DNA from: Mycteria americana
Lineage: Eukaryota; Chordata; Aves; Ciconiiformes; Ciconiidae
NCBI RefSeq assembly: GCF_035582795.1
Contig: NC_134365.1
Location: 37,800,135 to 37,864,134, forward strand
Length of the DNA stretch: 64,000 bases
Reading direction: 5' to 3'
Made by a program: the position numbers and the translations under genes. Below, in pieces: positions 37,660 through 50,315 of the stretch. The notes below the pieces were generated by a model. That model worked only from the letters and a program-made list of their open reading frames with translations, had not been told where the DNA came from and made no database searches. Numbering within the stretch: position 1 is the first letter of the stretch; each line of letters starts with the position of its first letter.

Positions 37660-40551
37660 AATATCTATTTGGAAAAACAAAAAGTACAGACCACAGCTGA
37701 CAGGCTAGACAGGATAACGGATGCTGATACCTGTAAATAAAACAAGCCCTCCATAATTATACCTTAAAGTATTCAATTGTGAAAATCTATTTAAGAATAC
37801 TAATGTTGCCTGTTTCCCACCCAGTAGCCTATGGTAGTGCTCCTACAGTTTATTTACAACACAAGCAAGAATAAGAAGCAATTTAGAAGCTTTTATCTTC
37901 CTGCTGCTGGAATATCTCCACAGAGAGTCTCCTCATGATCAGCATAATGATTTGAAATGTGTACATAGCTTTCATCAACAAAGACTTTGTCTGTCTTGTC
38001 TTCGATATTAACAGATGCTTCCCACTGCAAGTGCTTGGCCCCTGTGCCCTGTCAGCTGGGCCAGCTGCCACGTGTATTCTGAATATAATGAAAGATGGTG
38101 GTTTTAACATTCAAGCCAGCCCATAACTTCCACAGCTTGGTGGTACACAAAGGAGACAAGCTCACACGCCTGATGTACAGGAAAAGCTGTAAACTCTCCA
38201 TTGCTAAGTTAGACACAGAATTCTGCTTACCTGCATTTATCCTTGATGACAGGCAGGCGGTGCACATCTGCCTGCCACCTGCCTCTGGTTCAGCAATGAA
38301 GAAGGTGGCATGTGTACATTTTATGCTGAAAGGTTAATGAGTTTTGCCACCTTGGATCATGCGGCTACAACCACTCTGCTGTGCAGAACAGCCAGCCCCA
38401 CACATGGCCTCAGAGCCAAATTAGCTGCTGCTGTCTATTGTCTGTTGCAGGGTACGTCGTGAAATGGCGACAACGGAGAGGGGATTTGAGAACGTGCTCT
38501 ACGGCACTTCTGTGGTCTCCTTACTTGCCCCATATATGTGTCTGATGCTCGATGCAGTGGCTACCTGTCCTGGAGGTGACAACATCAGATAGTCCGGTGG
38601 CACAGGGTCCTTCCACAAAAGTCCCTGGCCGCTCCTGCTGGAAGGGCTATAATTTACAGGCAGTCTGGGCTGAGGCTGAATTCAGGAAGAACTCGTGTGG
38701 TTTTGTGCTCAGGAAGAGTCTAAGCTACACACTGCTCTTCAGGGTGGTCTGTCGAGCACTGCAGACAACTTGATGGGGTCTTATCCACTGCGAGGTCTTA
38801 TGATGTCTCAGCTGGCGACCTTCATCACTGGCAGGATACTTGACAAGGTGAATCTTTCATCTGATCCATACGTAGGTAATCTTGCCTTCGGGCATATTGA
38901 CCTTTACAATGTACTGCAAGAGAGGCCTTCCCAAAATTTTATAAAGGAATGGAGGAATCTGTGAACTAAATTTGGAAGTAGAGGTCATATATTAATATAG
39001 ATGCCATCAGTGTAAGAGCAGGACACGTGGTATAAGGGAGACGTTGGGAAGTTAAGTTTTAAATCCTGTTCACTACATTAAAATTACTTTTGCAATCTGC
39101 TTAGAATAGCATCAAGACACAATAAAGATTAATTTTAAGTAGAATAAATAAATGAGCAGTAAGACAACTATTTTGGGGAGTTAGCTGTAGGAGTATCATA
39201 AAAGGGAAGTGAATGCCTGTGGTGGGGCTTCAGTATCTGATTAAGAAACCTATCAACAGCCATTAAGTCTCTGTCTTTCCTCCCAAGACTAGCAGCTCCT
39301 GCTGCTGTGGACTCTGTCTTCAGCTTTTCTTGGAAGAAAAGGTTGGCCCCTAGATAGAAGCGTCTGAGCGAAACCTCGATGCTTTGGTCTGATTCTGGGG
39401 TCTCTTATAAAACAGACTGCCTCAAGTTAGTCTTCCCTTTTTTTTTTTTGGAATGAGCAAATTAGACAGGTTCCAGTCTCAAGCTACTCTTGTCACAGGC
39501 AGTATTAACAAATGCTTCTTAGCAAACAGAACTTTCCTTTAATAGAAGCATCAACAAGCAAATCGTTACCTACAATCATGGTGGTCTCTGCAAGTGGTTA
39601 CAGCATTTACCACAGAAAAATTTTCTGCAAAACTTTTCTGCAAACACCCTAGTTTGACTACTTATGAGCACTACAAGATTAAAATCAATGTATTTTAGAA
39701 GTTCATAATCCACTTCAAAAGTTACATTGCAGACAGCCACCAACAGCCAAACCAGACCACTGAAATTAGTCAGCCAGGCTCCCGTAGCAGTCAGAGGTTG
39801 CCAATATCTATTTGGCTTCTGTGTCTCTACAGAACGGTTTCTCTTTTGTGAAACCGTGGAGCTTCATGCAGCACTCCAAATGCATGCACATTATCCCTGT
39901 CGTATTAGATTCCTGCTGTCATGGCAGGGGGCTGCCACTAAACAAGAGTCTGAAAATGATGTTGATAAAAAGGCTAGTGGATGCCCGGAGAGGAATCATG
40001 GTAGGTTCCTAATCCCGTATTTTTTATCATCAACAGTTCAATTGCACAGATTAATTCCTGTGAATGTACCATTTATTTATTCAGTGGCTTAACGATAGTA
40101 CTGTTTTGTTTTCTACTTCTTCTAATCTTCTACTAATGACCTGCAATGTGAGGCCTTTTTGACATTCTCTGAGCATTACATTGATCTTTTGAGAGCACTA
40201 GCTGCGGATAACTCCAGATCTTTTCTCCATGAATCATAACGACTTATTCAGAGACAATCACTATGCATCCCTAGTTAGCGAGATTCTTTCTTTTTTCAAA
40301 CCAAAAGCATTAACTGCCCTTATGGGCACTGAAATTCATCTGCCATATTGCTGTGCCATTATTCAGATGAGGTCTTCTTTGCCTTAAATGAAGCATATTG
40401 TAATGCATACAGCAAACAAGCCAATACTACGTAACATCATTGTACAGACATCATGTAAAACACAGCAGAACCAAAGGTAAGAATTTGCAGTCCCAACACG
40501 CATTACAGTCATTCAAAGGACTGAACATGATGCAACCCAAAGAAAAAGATA

Positions 40552-40584
40552 CCCCCCTCTCTCTTTCTCTCTCTTTCTCTCTCA
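40552..40584. repeat. Pyrimidine-rich (CT)n tract
   Basis: A pure pyrimidine stretch of CCCCCCTCTCTCTTTCTCTC type continues for about 32 bases. It is low-complexity sequence. Confidence 0.8.
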
Positions 40585-43500
40585 TTACCTGGTAGATTTC
40601 TCCCTTTCACAGAATACTCCAGAAAAGGATCTCATATTCAAAAACATCATTGAGTTGTACACAGTATCACCAAACATTTCAAATTTAATGAGTTGTATTC
40701 CTTCAGTTACTTCATATTAACAAAAATTAGAAATAAACCCCTATTAATTTTACTGTTAGAACATATATAAATGGTGTTCATGCTATACTGTATTTGTTAA
40801 TGAACAACTCTATACAGTTCTCAGAAAACTGTACCTTACTGAATACTGATAAAAATAAAGCATTAATCATAATGGAAATGTTCAAAAGCTTATTTTATTG
40901 GTTGCATGAGTTTTTGTGAGGAACTGCTATCCTGAAAACAGAGGTTGCTCTAAAATTAACTGGAAAATAAAGGAACAAGCATTTAAAACAATCAGTCCCA
41001 GCAATGACTGAAGGACACTGTCAGCCGACCCCATACTGTCACTTGTCTGTCAGCTTCAAGCTGAAGTTTTTGATGTTTATGGGGCCACACTGTTTTCAAT
41101 CCTAGTAAATGAGTACGTACCATATGACTTCCTGCTACCGTGCAAAATAAAAAGAGAAAAAAATATGTGAGATATTACCTTCTAGGCTATCCTGAGAAAA
41201 AGTCAGCTGCTATTCCTGTTGCAGCAATGCTTAACACTGCTGATTTCTCTTATGCAGGTCATGGTGCCCTAGCAGGCAGACCAGCTATGCGGTCATGGGG
41301 ATCAAGACAGTGACTAGGACATCGGGTTTTCCCTCTTCTTTTATTGAAAGATGTTTGAATATAGAGAAAAACAAGGTGTTAAATAGGTTAGAATAAATTC
41401 CTGATCCCGCTCAACATGATGTGTTAGAAAAGTCAGTGCTAACACAATCTCTTTCCCTCTGCTTTCTATCTGGGCTTCCTAGCTTGTATATTTGCTATGC
41501 AATTTTCTTGATTTTTGATCATTTCATTTCTCATGACAACCACTGAGCGGCTCTTTTATCAAATTTGCAACTATGCCATTCTCAGGATTCCCAAGGACTT
41601 CCAAATCAGGAAGCACTGGAAAATTTCCCTAAATATTGTATCAGATTCATCTGCTTCTCCCTTGACAGCAGTGCTGGTCCTGTGTCTCCTCTCTTGGACC
41701 ACTTCCCTGTAGAGGCCTCAGGCTAGAGGCACTGACATCAGGAACCTGATGGCATGTAATCTAATTCTCCTTAAATATTTGCTCAAGACAGCAGAGGTTA
41801 TGGATATTCCCACCAAGAGCGGCACAGTCTCTAGCTGAATTAATCTCTCAGAAAATGGCAAATGCCCTTTCTGCATTAGTGCAAGCACCCCCAATGTCAG
41901 CCATATTGACATGGCAACCCCCACGCACAATTGAAATCAAACTCTGTAACCAATAATTATAAATCTGTATTCAAATGTGGGTATTTCCATATGTATTAAG
42001 TCCATTAAGTCAACAGGCAATATCCTTGTGTTAACAACCTACTTCCCTGCACAGTGAGCTGTGGACACATCCATCTGAAGGCTTTTTAAAATGGAGCAAA
42101 TATAGACAGGTGGATCAAATACGTACAATGAAAAATACAAAATGAGTAGATCAAACATATGCTGAAGTCGGCAACGTTGATGCATAAGCTCATTTCAATG
42201 GATTAGAAACCAGTACACAAACACTTTCATTCTCATCCTATTCCTGTTCTGGAGGGTGCTACGTGCTGGCTGTGTAACTCGCTGCCTGTAAAAACTGGAA
42301 TGGCACTATCAACTTGCTTGAGCCGTCTTCACCCGAGGATGGTATGATTAGAGACTGCCCTTCCTCAGGTCCAATGTGCTGGGCTGGATTTTACCTTCTC
42401 ATGACAGTAGGTGGTGGGTTAGGATCTCACTCTGGAGCAGACACATAATATTCACAGAGGACCAGAACTGGACTTCACATTTAGGAAAACTAAAAACATT
42501 GATGTGTAGAGACATGCAATTTAACCACTTCCTGAAGTCTGTAAGGAGGCTGTCACAGACATGAAGCAAAACCTTCTCCCTAAACTGCTTGAAATGTGGT
42601 AGATGACTTCATTCAGTCAGACCTTCTTCTTGTGAATGAAGCCTCAGTGACAAGTCTTGCAGCAGCACCCGTGACGTCCTTGCAGAGAAGAGATCCTGTT
42701 ACCTCTGGCCAGCACAAAAGACGCAGTGTTAAAAAATCAGTACCTTCATCGTGCCAGGATGCCTAAGCAGCTTCAACAGGAGAACAGATTTGGCCTACTG
42801 TTAGAATGTGCCCCACCTGATGGACAGAGAAGACAGGCGGAGCCCCCATTTTAAAAGAGAAACATTCTGTTCCGATTTAAATAGTTTCACTTCCCCCATA
42901 ACTTACTTAATCATTAGGGAACTGTGAGATTGCATAAATAGATGCCATTCAGAATATAAACACTGGAGTCACTTTGATTTGTTCCCTTGTGGAAGAGTAC
43001 ATCTGAAAGGAAGATAAGCAAAGATAACTTATCTTGAAATTCCACCCTAACAAACAATAAATTACCCTGCTGAAAGCAGGCTTTCAAAGTACAATTCACA
43101 CAATTTCTCAGCCCAGCACAGAGCCAGATGCCTTGACGCCAAGTAAGCCACTTTAGAAGCAACAGTAGATAGTGGGTCATGTAAAAGGCCAATAATAAGA
43201 GAATCACATGAATCTCTGAAAATAGGAGCACATGAATTTCATTACAGATTCATATTCAGAAGAGTAGGAGTTCTGAAGTTAAACAGTAGTTTTAATAGTC
43301 TTCCGTTTACTATCTATCCGAGGACTCTAAAAGAATTTGCCATATAATTAAAACCTTTCAGTGGGATGAAAGAGCTCAACAGGAAAAATCAGATGCTCAA
43401 AAATAAAAAGGTGGCTTCTAAATATAAAATCATACTACTTGTTACAGCTTTCATAATGAGTTTCTTTTTTAGTTCTTTTAACTCACTTCCTACTGCGATA

Positions 43501-43728
43501 TATTCAGAAAGCCTAGGGCTTCCATTATTTCCATGTCTAGTAGGAAAAAAAAATAAAAATTAGGAAGATAAAATAGACACAAAGGATTTGATTTAGACTG
43601 CATACATAAGAAGGGCACAGCTGCATTTACTTAGGTAATTCTGATATAAATAACAGAGAGCAATGCTCACAATCACAAAAAAGATGAGTTAGTGTTTCAA
43701 AAAATGATCTTTCTTCCGCTGAAAGTTG

Positions 43729-43750
43729 CTGCTTCTCAGCTGAGAAGCAG
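43729..43750. repeat. 22-bp perfect palindrome
   Basis: CTGCTTCTCAG is followed directly by its complement CTGAGAAGCAG. After one mismatch, GTT and AAC extend the symmetry on both sides. Only its symmetry stands out. Confidence 0.9.
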
Positions 43751-43986
43751 TAACTAACTGATTTTGTGTGTCTTCTTAAGGCTTATACGGTGGGAAGCAA
43801 ACAAGATTCAGGCTTAAACCACCTTCAGGCTGACCACTAACATGAAACCCAAACCGAGCTGTGACAGTAACTGTTCTTGGTAACTAGCCCAACTAGCGCA
43901 TGGAGGAGTGAAGCTACCATGCGTAAGGAAGAAAAGTTTATTTTGGTTCATCTCAGAGCATTTTCTTCTGTTTTATCACTACAGCT

Positions 43987-44003
43987 AAAAAAAAAAAAAA
44001 AAA
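43987..44003. repeat. Poly(A) tract
   Basis: A run of 17 A is followed by CCAAAAAACCACCACCCACA. I found no retrogene or LINE body upstream of it, so I treat it as low-complexity sequence. Confidence 0.7.
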
Positions 44004-47000
44004 CCAAAAAACCACCACCCACAAATGATAGCTTCTCTTCAAAATGAACTTTTATTGAGCCCAGAATGAAGCAATCTCATTCCAGAAGGTAATTTATTTT
44101 ATTTTTTGCACTGATATTTTGAAATGATAAACCAAACTGTTCATTTAAAACATGTCAAAATGTTCACACTATTCCACCTTTTTAAAAGTTGTTAAAGTAC
44201 TCATAGATAGTCTCAGATTCACGAACAGATTTAGTTAATTGACATGTGCTGTTCTCAATCAATAAAATATTTGAGTGAAAGATCATCCATGTACAATATC
44301 TTCTTGATTGTTCAAATGGCACGAAAGAGGGTTGGAACAGAGCATGCACAACAATAATCCATGCTATGGTAGGCAGCACAAGATGAAAGAGGGGATGAAA
44401 CCTGATAAACAGCCGTTGTATGGAAGCACTCAGAGAAGTCATAAATGATAGGAAAGCCCAGTCCTTCCTGTTCTATGAGCTGGAAAAGAATACGGTTCCT
44501 GTCTCATTCTTGGAGGGGAAATCATTCTGAGAAAGAGGTCAGGGACTAAAGAGACATTCACGGTGAGGAGCACAGCCTCCTAGGCTATAAAGAGGAACGT
44601 GAGCCTTTGTACCCTGAGAAGAGGGAGACTGTGAACCACGCTGGCAGAAAAGGCCAAAGGGAACAGCAGGAGCGTTATGATCACAGGCAGTCGTGGAGGC
44701 ACGACACTTCCTGAGCCTTTGACAGATTGTAATAGGTGAAGTTTCATCCTGTTGAATCAGAATACCTAGATCTATCCTGTACAATCCTTTCATGGGTGTC
44801 TGCTCCTTATTAAGCATATAAACATCCTTCTTCCTTGATCTACAGGTTATACATCACTACCTCTATGTTCTGATCTTATTGTTTGGTCTTCTTCTGTTTC
44901 TAACTATATGATATGTTATTATTTTCTTTGGGATAGTCCTTTGTGTAAAGATTCCTTTCTGCTTTTCATGGAAGTTACTTATCTATTAACTGTATCATGA
45001 TTTAGTATCATATTGTTAAAATAATAATATTATTACAACTTTCACCCAAAAAGGAGAAGTACCTTATATTGCTAATTGTATATGGGCATTACAACAAGCT
45101 TCTTCTAACCTCCTAACAAAGCAGGCATAAAATGGTTTCCATGTACTTTATGATACCACAGTAGTGTAATTAGGCTGAATATGTGATACACCTTGTCCAT
45201 GAGAACTTCTGCACTTCAGCTAGAATACTGATGACATTACAGCTGCATGTTACATACCCATCCATTTGACAGCATGGGAGCAGAGGACCAAGCTGGGCAT
45301 CAGGCACAGCCAAAGCCAACACCAAGGTGGTGAAGCCACATTCTTAAGTGTACTACCAAGTCTCACCACAGCAACCAAGTCTCAACATGTCAGCAACACT
45401 GACACGTAAGGTAATGTAACGGCTATGTACCTGCCTAATGTTAACTGCGTGAAGGAGCAGCTTCTTCTGATACCATCATTTCTAATCAGCTGATGAGATG
45501 AAGCATGGACAGCTATCTGTCTGCATCAGGCTGCGCTCCAGCCCAGGGAGAGGCTGTGCAGAGAGTAACCTGCTCCAGAGCTGAAGAAGGAATACGGTGC
45601 CCGATCATTCTCCTTTTCATTTCCCCTCCCACCAACTGGCAGGATGCCACCCTTTTGCAAAATACTCAACATTGGCAAGGGCAAGGCACACAAAAAACAG
45701 GACCATCACTGGGGGCCAAAGAGCACATTGAGTTGGTACGTGGGTCTGTTTTGGGAGACTGGTATAAGAGCCATTCTGCTGCCAATGCGAAGTTGAACTG
45801 TTTTGGTAATTTGTCCTCTTCTTGAGGCCAGCAAAACTCAGTTCTGCCTACACCCAGAGCTGGCTCTGTAAAGAATTACTGGTTAGGAGTGGCAGAACTG
45901 CTCTACCAGCACTGGGTACCAGAATTTCCCTTAAGCTCCAAGGTGATTGCCTTAACTTAAAGTTGCTGTAAATCACATGGGGACAAGCTGATGCTTGGAT
46001 ATCTTTTTTGTTCCTTGCTCAAACATGAACTAAATCATCGCTTTCCCATCCTTCCTGCTGAAGGAAGTGAAGCTTGACCTCTGCTGCAGATCCAGTCCAA
46101 GGTCTCTAAATGCTCAGTGCTCCAAAAGTCTTTATTCTAATTGCATCCTTTGAAAGGTGCGTTGCACGGTGAATAGACACTGGTGAGAACATCAGTGTTG
46201 GGGAATAATCACACTTCATTCTGAGCATGTGGTTGCATTCAAACACACCTATAGTTCCATCTGAAACTATATTCTTTCAGACATAGGAAAGGTCATTTCA
46301 AGGATAGTATTTCTTCCTGAGATTAATTCACCAACATGGTCTTTAAAAGCAGATTTCTTTTATATCTTTCATATCAATCAGGAAAAATATGCATTTGTTA
46401 AAGCACATCATCCCTCAAACCATAGCAGCATGATAGCACTCCTTGATGTTGTGCTCTTTGTCATGTTTTAGAGGTGTGATGGTTATCTGAGCACTTCCAC
46501 CTCTGCTGATAAAGGATTATCTCCTGAAAAGATTATACATAGTGGGTCTGGATTTATGTGCAACCACATAAAACATTACTCATAAGCTGTCCAGCATGAA
46601 GAATGCAAAATAATAGCTCTGATCTTTGAACACACATGAGGAGCAGAAGTAGTGAAATGGATTGGCATTCATGGGACTGTTCACACCCCAGAAAAGGTCT
46701 CCAGCTGCCACTAACAGTGTTGTTTGGAGAAAACCCAGATGAGCCAAACAGTAATCCGAGTTCCTAGACCAGTAAGCAAGATTTGGAAGAAGCCTAAGGA
46801 AGGTGGTTCAGATGAGATCTAGTTCAGAAGATTTTGATTTAAATGTAAAGACAGCAACTTAAAGAGAATATTTAAAATAAGGAGGCAGGGAGCCCTTGAA
46901 CACCTAACTTTTTCCATTGTGGTTTTTTTCCAGTCAGAGACCAGGCATATTGAAATCAGGATGAGTGAAATGAAATCTCTACAACAGAGCCCTCGCTCAG

Positions 47001-47502
47001 GCTCGAGACTAGCAAAACCACAACTTCTGTTAGCTTGTCTTCAGGTCCCAATAGACTTTAATTCATTCAACTTTTGGCAATGAAGTTTTGAGTAAGACAC
47101 AGTGCCATATATGCAACCCCTGTGTCTGTTTTCATGGGCGTGAAATCAGATTCCAGCAACAACAGGCTCTGACCAATTAGCAACAGCAAATTCTTCCCCT
47201 TCCCCCAAACTACAAAACTGTCATTATTGATGCCATTAAAGAAATGTAAAATTGGAAGTCACCATGTAAGGATGACCAGCTACTACAGGGACTAGCGGAT
47301 ACTATCTGAAATTTAAGCCATATTTAATACTTTAATAAAGAATTGAGGATGACTCACTATCTCAGAGCCCTCCTCCAAATATGTGTGTCCTCTATCTAAT
47401 GTATCTTTAAGAGGTCTGGATTTTAAGATAACAAAAACTGACTCTGGGGCATTCTCTACATGCTTCACCTCAAAATAATTAATTAGAAATGCTGGTGGCA
47501 AG

Positions 47503-49060
47503 AATCATAGAAGTCTTGGTAGGAAAGTACCTCTGGAGTTCTCTAGTCCTATCTCCAGCTTACAGCAGGACTATCACCAACAGAAGATCAGTCAGGGCTT
47601 TGCCCAGTTGAGTCTTGAAAATTTCCAGTGATGAAGATTCACAACTTCTCTGGGTAACCTGTTCCAGTGCTGCACCACCCGTCTAATGAAATGGTTTATC
47701 TTAATGGCCAGCTTGGACCTCCTGTGCTGCAGTCTGTAGCTCTCTCACCTTCCCCGAGTAATCTGCCAGTACCAAGAACAGTCTGGCTCCACCATCTTTG
47801 TAACCACCCTTCAAGTAGTTGTAGGCTGCTATTAAATCTCCCTTTACCCTCCTTTTTGCCAAACTAAACAATTTCAGCTCCTTAACCGCTCCTTATTTTA
47901 TGTGGGCTCATGTGCTGACCTCTCAGTAGCCCTCCACTGGACCCTCCAGTTTCTCAACATCTTTGCTGAGCTCAGGGTCTCAAAACCAGGTACAGCTGTG
48001 GCTTCATCAATGTCAAGAAAATGTATGACTTCTCTAGATCTGCTGGTCACACTCCCTCTAGAGCTGCCCAGTATGCAGTTCACCTTATTTGTAAGGAAAA
48101 CTTTCAATTGAGGGATAGTCAATTTGGCATCTACTGTAACACCCAGGTTCTTCTAGAAGGGTTGCTGGCCCCCATCCTGTACTGACACATGGGGCTACTC
48201 AATCCCAGGTGTGAAACTTTGCACTTCTCTTTGTGAAATTTGACAAGATTCCTGTTGGCCCAATTCTCAATTTTCTGAAGACCTCTTCAGACTGAAAGTT
48301 CAGCAAGCCACCCACCCTCCTGCCCAGATTAGTAGCATCTGCAAATTTGATATCTCATCATTCAGGTCATTGATTAAGAAATTGAACAGTATAGTCCTTG
48401 GTATGGATCCCTGGGTAATTTTGCTCATTACCAAACACTAACTGGGCACAGAATCATTGATTACTACTTCTTGAATGCTCCTTCTTTGATTTTTAGTTCA
48501 TTAAGAATTTACTTTTTAGGCAAGAAGGCCCTCTGCTGAATTTTACAGTCTTCCTACACAAGAAGATAGTTTGTTTCTGAGTGCTTAGTATGTTTTCCTT
48601 AAAAATTAGCCTGCCATAATGATGGCACCTTTCCACATTATGGCAGCTTCCCAGCTGAATCTGTCCAGCAATATCCTACACAAACAGAAGTCTGCTCTCC
48701 TGAAGATCAGAGTCCAAACTCCACTGCTCACCATTCTAGCCTTCCTCCAGCTTTTAAGCAATTCATTGGTCTAAGCAATTTTAAAAAGCCAGTTTTTAAA
48801 AGAACTTGAGCTTAAGAATAGGCTAAATTCTTCAGTATTGAAGTCACCAGCCAAATAAGTATTGGGTCCCAAAATCCAGAAACTTTGACCAAGTTCCAAG
48901 CCAGATATGGATGCAATTTCACAAATTCATCTATTTCATGAAATATTTCTCCACTTTCAGCTAACTGAAATTTCCAAACCTACACTGAATGAAGCCTACT
49001 GCAAATCCATGACACCCTGCCTCTAAGCCTTTGAGCCAGAACAACTTTCACACAGACCTG
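47503..49060 (-). mobile_element. CR1 LINE, old, minus strand, internally rearranged
   Basis: From 47503 the + strand reads as the reverse complement of a CR1 3' end. Landmarks are GGGTAACCTGTTCCAGTGCT, TTCAAGTAGTTGTAGGCTGC, CCAAACTAAACAATTTCAGC, GGTCATTGATTAAGAAATTG and GATCCCTGGGTAATTTTGCT. Up to about 48530 it follows the 3' UTR and C-terminal ORF2 order. After a break, 48640-49060 resembles the 5' endonuclease part of CR1 ORF2 (AAGTCTGCTCTCCTGAAGAT; TATTGAAGTCACCAGCCAAA), so most of the reverse transcriptase region is missing. Many substitutions and stops show it is an ancient inactive copy. The far end is approximate. Confidence 0.82.
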
Positions 49061-50175
49061 CCCTGTCTCCTGGTAAGTTCCAAGAAATAGGCTGTGAATA
49101 AACTGCAGCTCATCTGAATTGTTCAGACAGGTCACACACTGCTGCTTTTTGCCAAGCGCTCTATGTTCCTTCTCTTATCACCTATGTAACTGCCATGTAA
49201 ATGAGGCCCATACATGAATATCACAGGAGATAGTCTGATCAAGTGCCAGAAGCACAGCCACAACTGTTCACGTGCCAGACGGAAACACAAACTACAGCTC
49301 TAGAATTCCTCCATGAAAGATTACATTCCTTGCTCTCCGGAAATTAATTTTAAAGAAATTGCAGTTTCAAATGATTTTTAAATGGCACTGCAACTATCTC
49401 AATTAACGCTGTAGACTTTAAATGATCCCTTCTTTCCCATGTAAGTCATGTGATACAGAAACTCAGAGTGACTCACACCACAGTGTGATATGCTAATACA
49501 GTTTTAAAATATGGCCAAAATTTCTGCTAGTATAAAACCTACTACAGTTCTTCCTCTAAGAATAAATTCTTTCCCTTGGAATCTGTTAGATGAATGTGAT
49601 ACACAAATATGGTCTTTATGCTACTCAAAGCAAGAATGGGGGGAGGAGAGATCATAATCCCATCTATCCACAAAACAATCATTTATACTACTGAAAAACC
49701 TTGAAGATTTATGCAAAAGGCCAATGTAATGGTGTTGGTTTTATAAATATATTCAACACATTTATGTGTCTTAGATTTGTACTTAAGACTACAAAAGACT
49801 GTGAAAACTATAGTTTTTAAGAGGGTGTATTTAGCCTATTGCAATAGCAAATGAGCCACAAAGCTTTCATCTGGGTGGGAACATCAAAAGAAATCTTAAA
49901 GGAGCAAGGAACTGACTTTACTGCCTTCCTTCGTTATATACCGATTTAACAAAATACTGGAGATGCAACAGTTATGGGAACAAGGGGGAGCATGGTTGAA
50001 GGTAGGCATGGCTAACACCAAACCCATTTGGGTTGTTGCAAAGGTCTAACCTAGTCCTGACACAGATATTAAAAAATATGTGAGACATGAAACAGTCTTG
50101 AAACAGCAGCTATGAGTCCTTTCTTTGTGTTAACAGGTGGAGCCACAGTGTTTTGAATGGCTTTATGCTTTGACT

Positions 50176-50315
50176 GGATAGGATAGGATAGGATAGGATA
50201 GGATAGGATAGGATAGGATAGGATAGGATAGGAAATAGAATAGGATAGGAAATAGAATAGCATAGCATAGCATAGCATAGCATAGCATAGCATAGCATAG
50301 CATAGCATAGCATAG
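50176..50315 (+). repeat. Twin pentanucleotide microsatellite (GGATA)11 and (CATAG)11
   Basis: Eleven perfect GGATA units (50176-50230) are followed by a 30-bp bridge of mixed AATAGAATAGGATAGGA units and then eleven perfect CATAG units (50261-50315). The two arrays differ by one base per unit in rotation (TAGGA against TAGCA), so the second probably arose by a G-to-C change that spread. Open frames across it (Met-Leu-Cys-Tyr-Ala or Ile-Leu-Ser-Tyr-Pro repeats on the minus strand) are products of the repeat and not genes. Confidence 0.97.

Larger units (their letters stand above)
37660..47502. other. Intergenic, nothing recognised
   Basis: About 10 kb of AT-leaning unique sequence holding only the pyrimidine tract, the poly(A) run and the 22-bp palindrome. 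Chance frames do not exceed 121 codons and resemble nothing known to me. Confidence 0.6.

Noticed and set aside
50176-50315. CRISPR-like array of short repeats
   Set aside because: The 5-bp units are contiguous without unique spacers, and this is a vertebrate genome.
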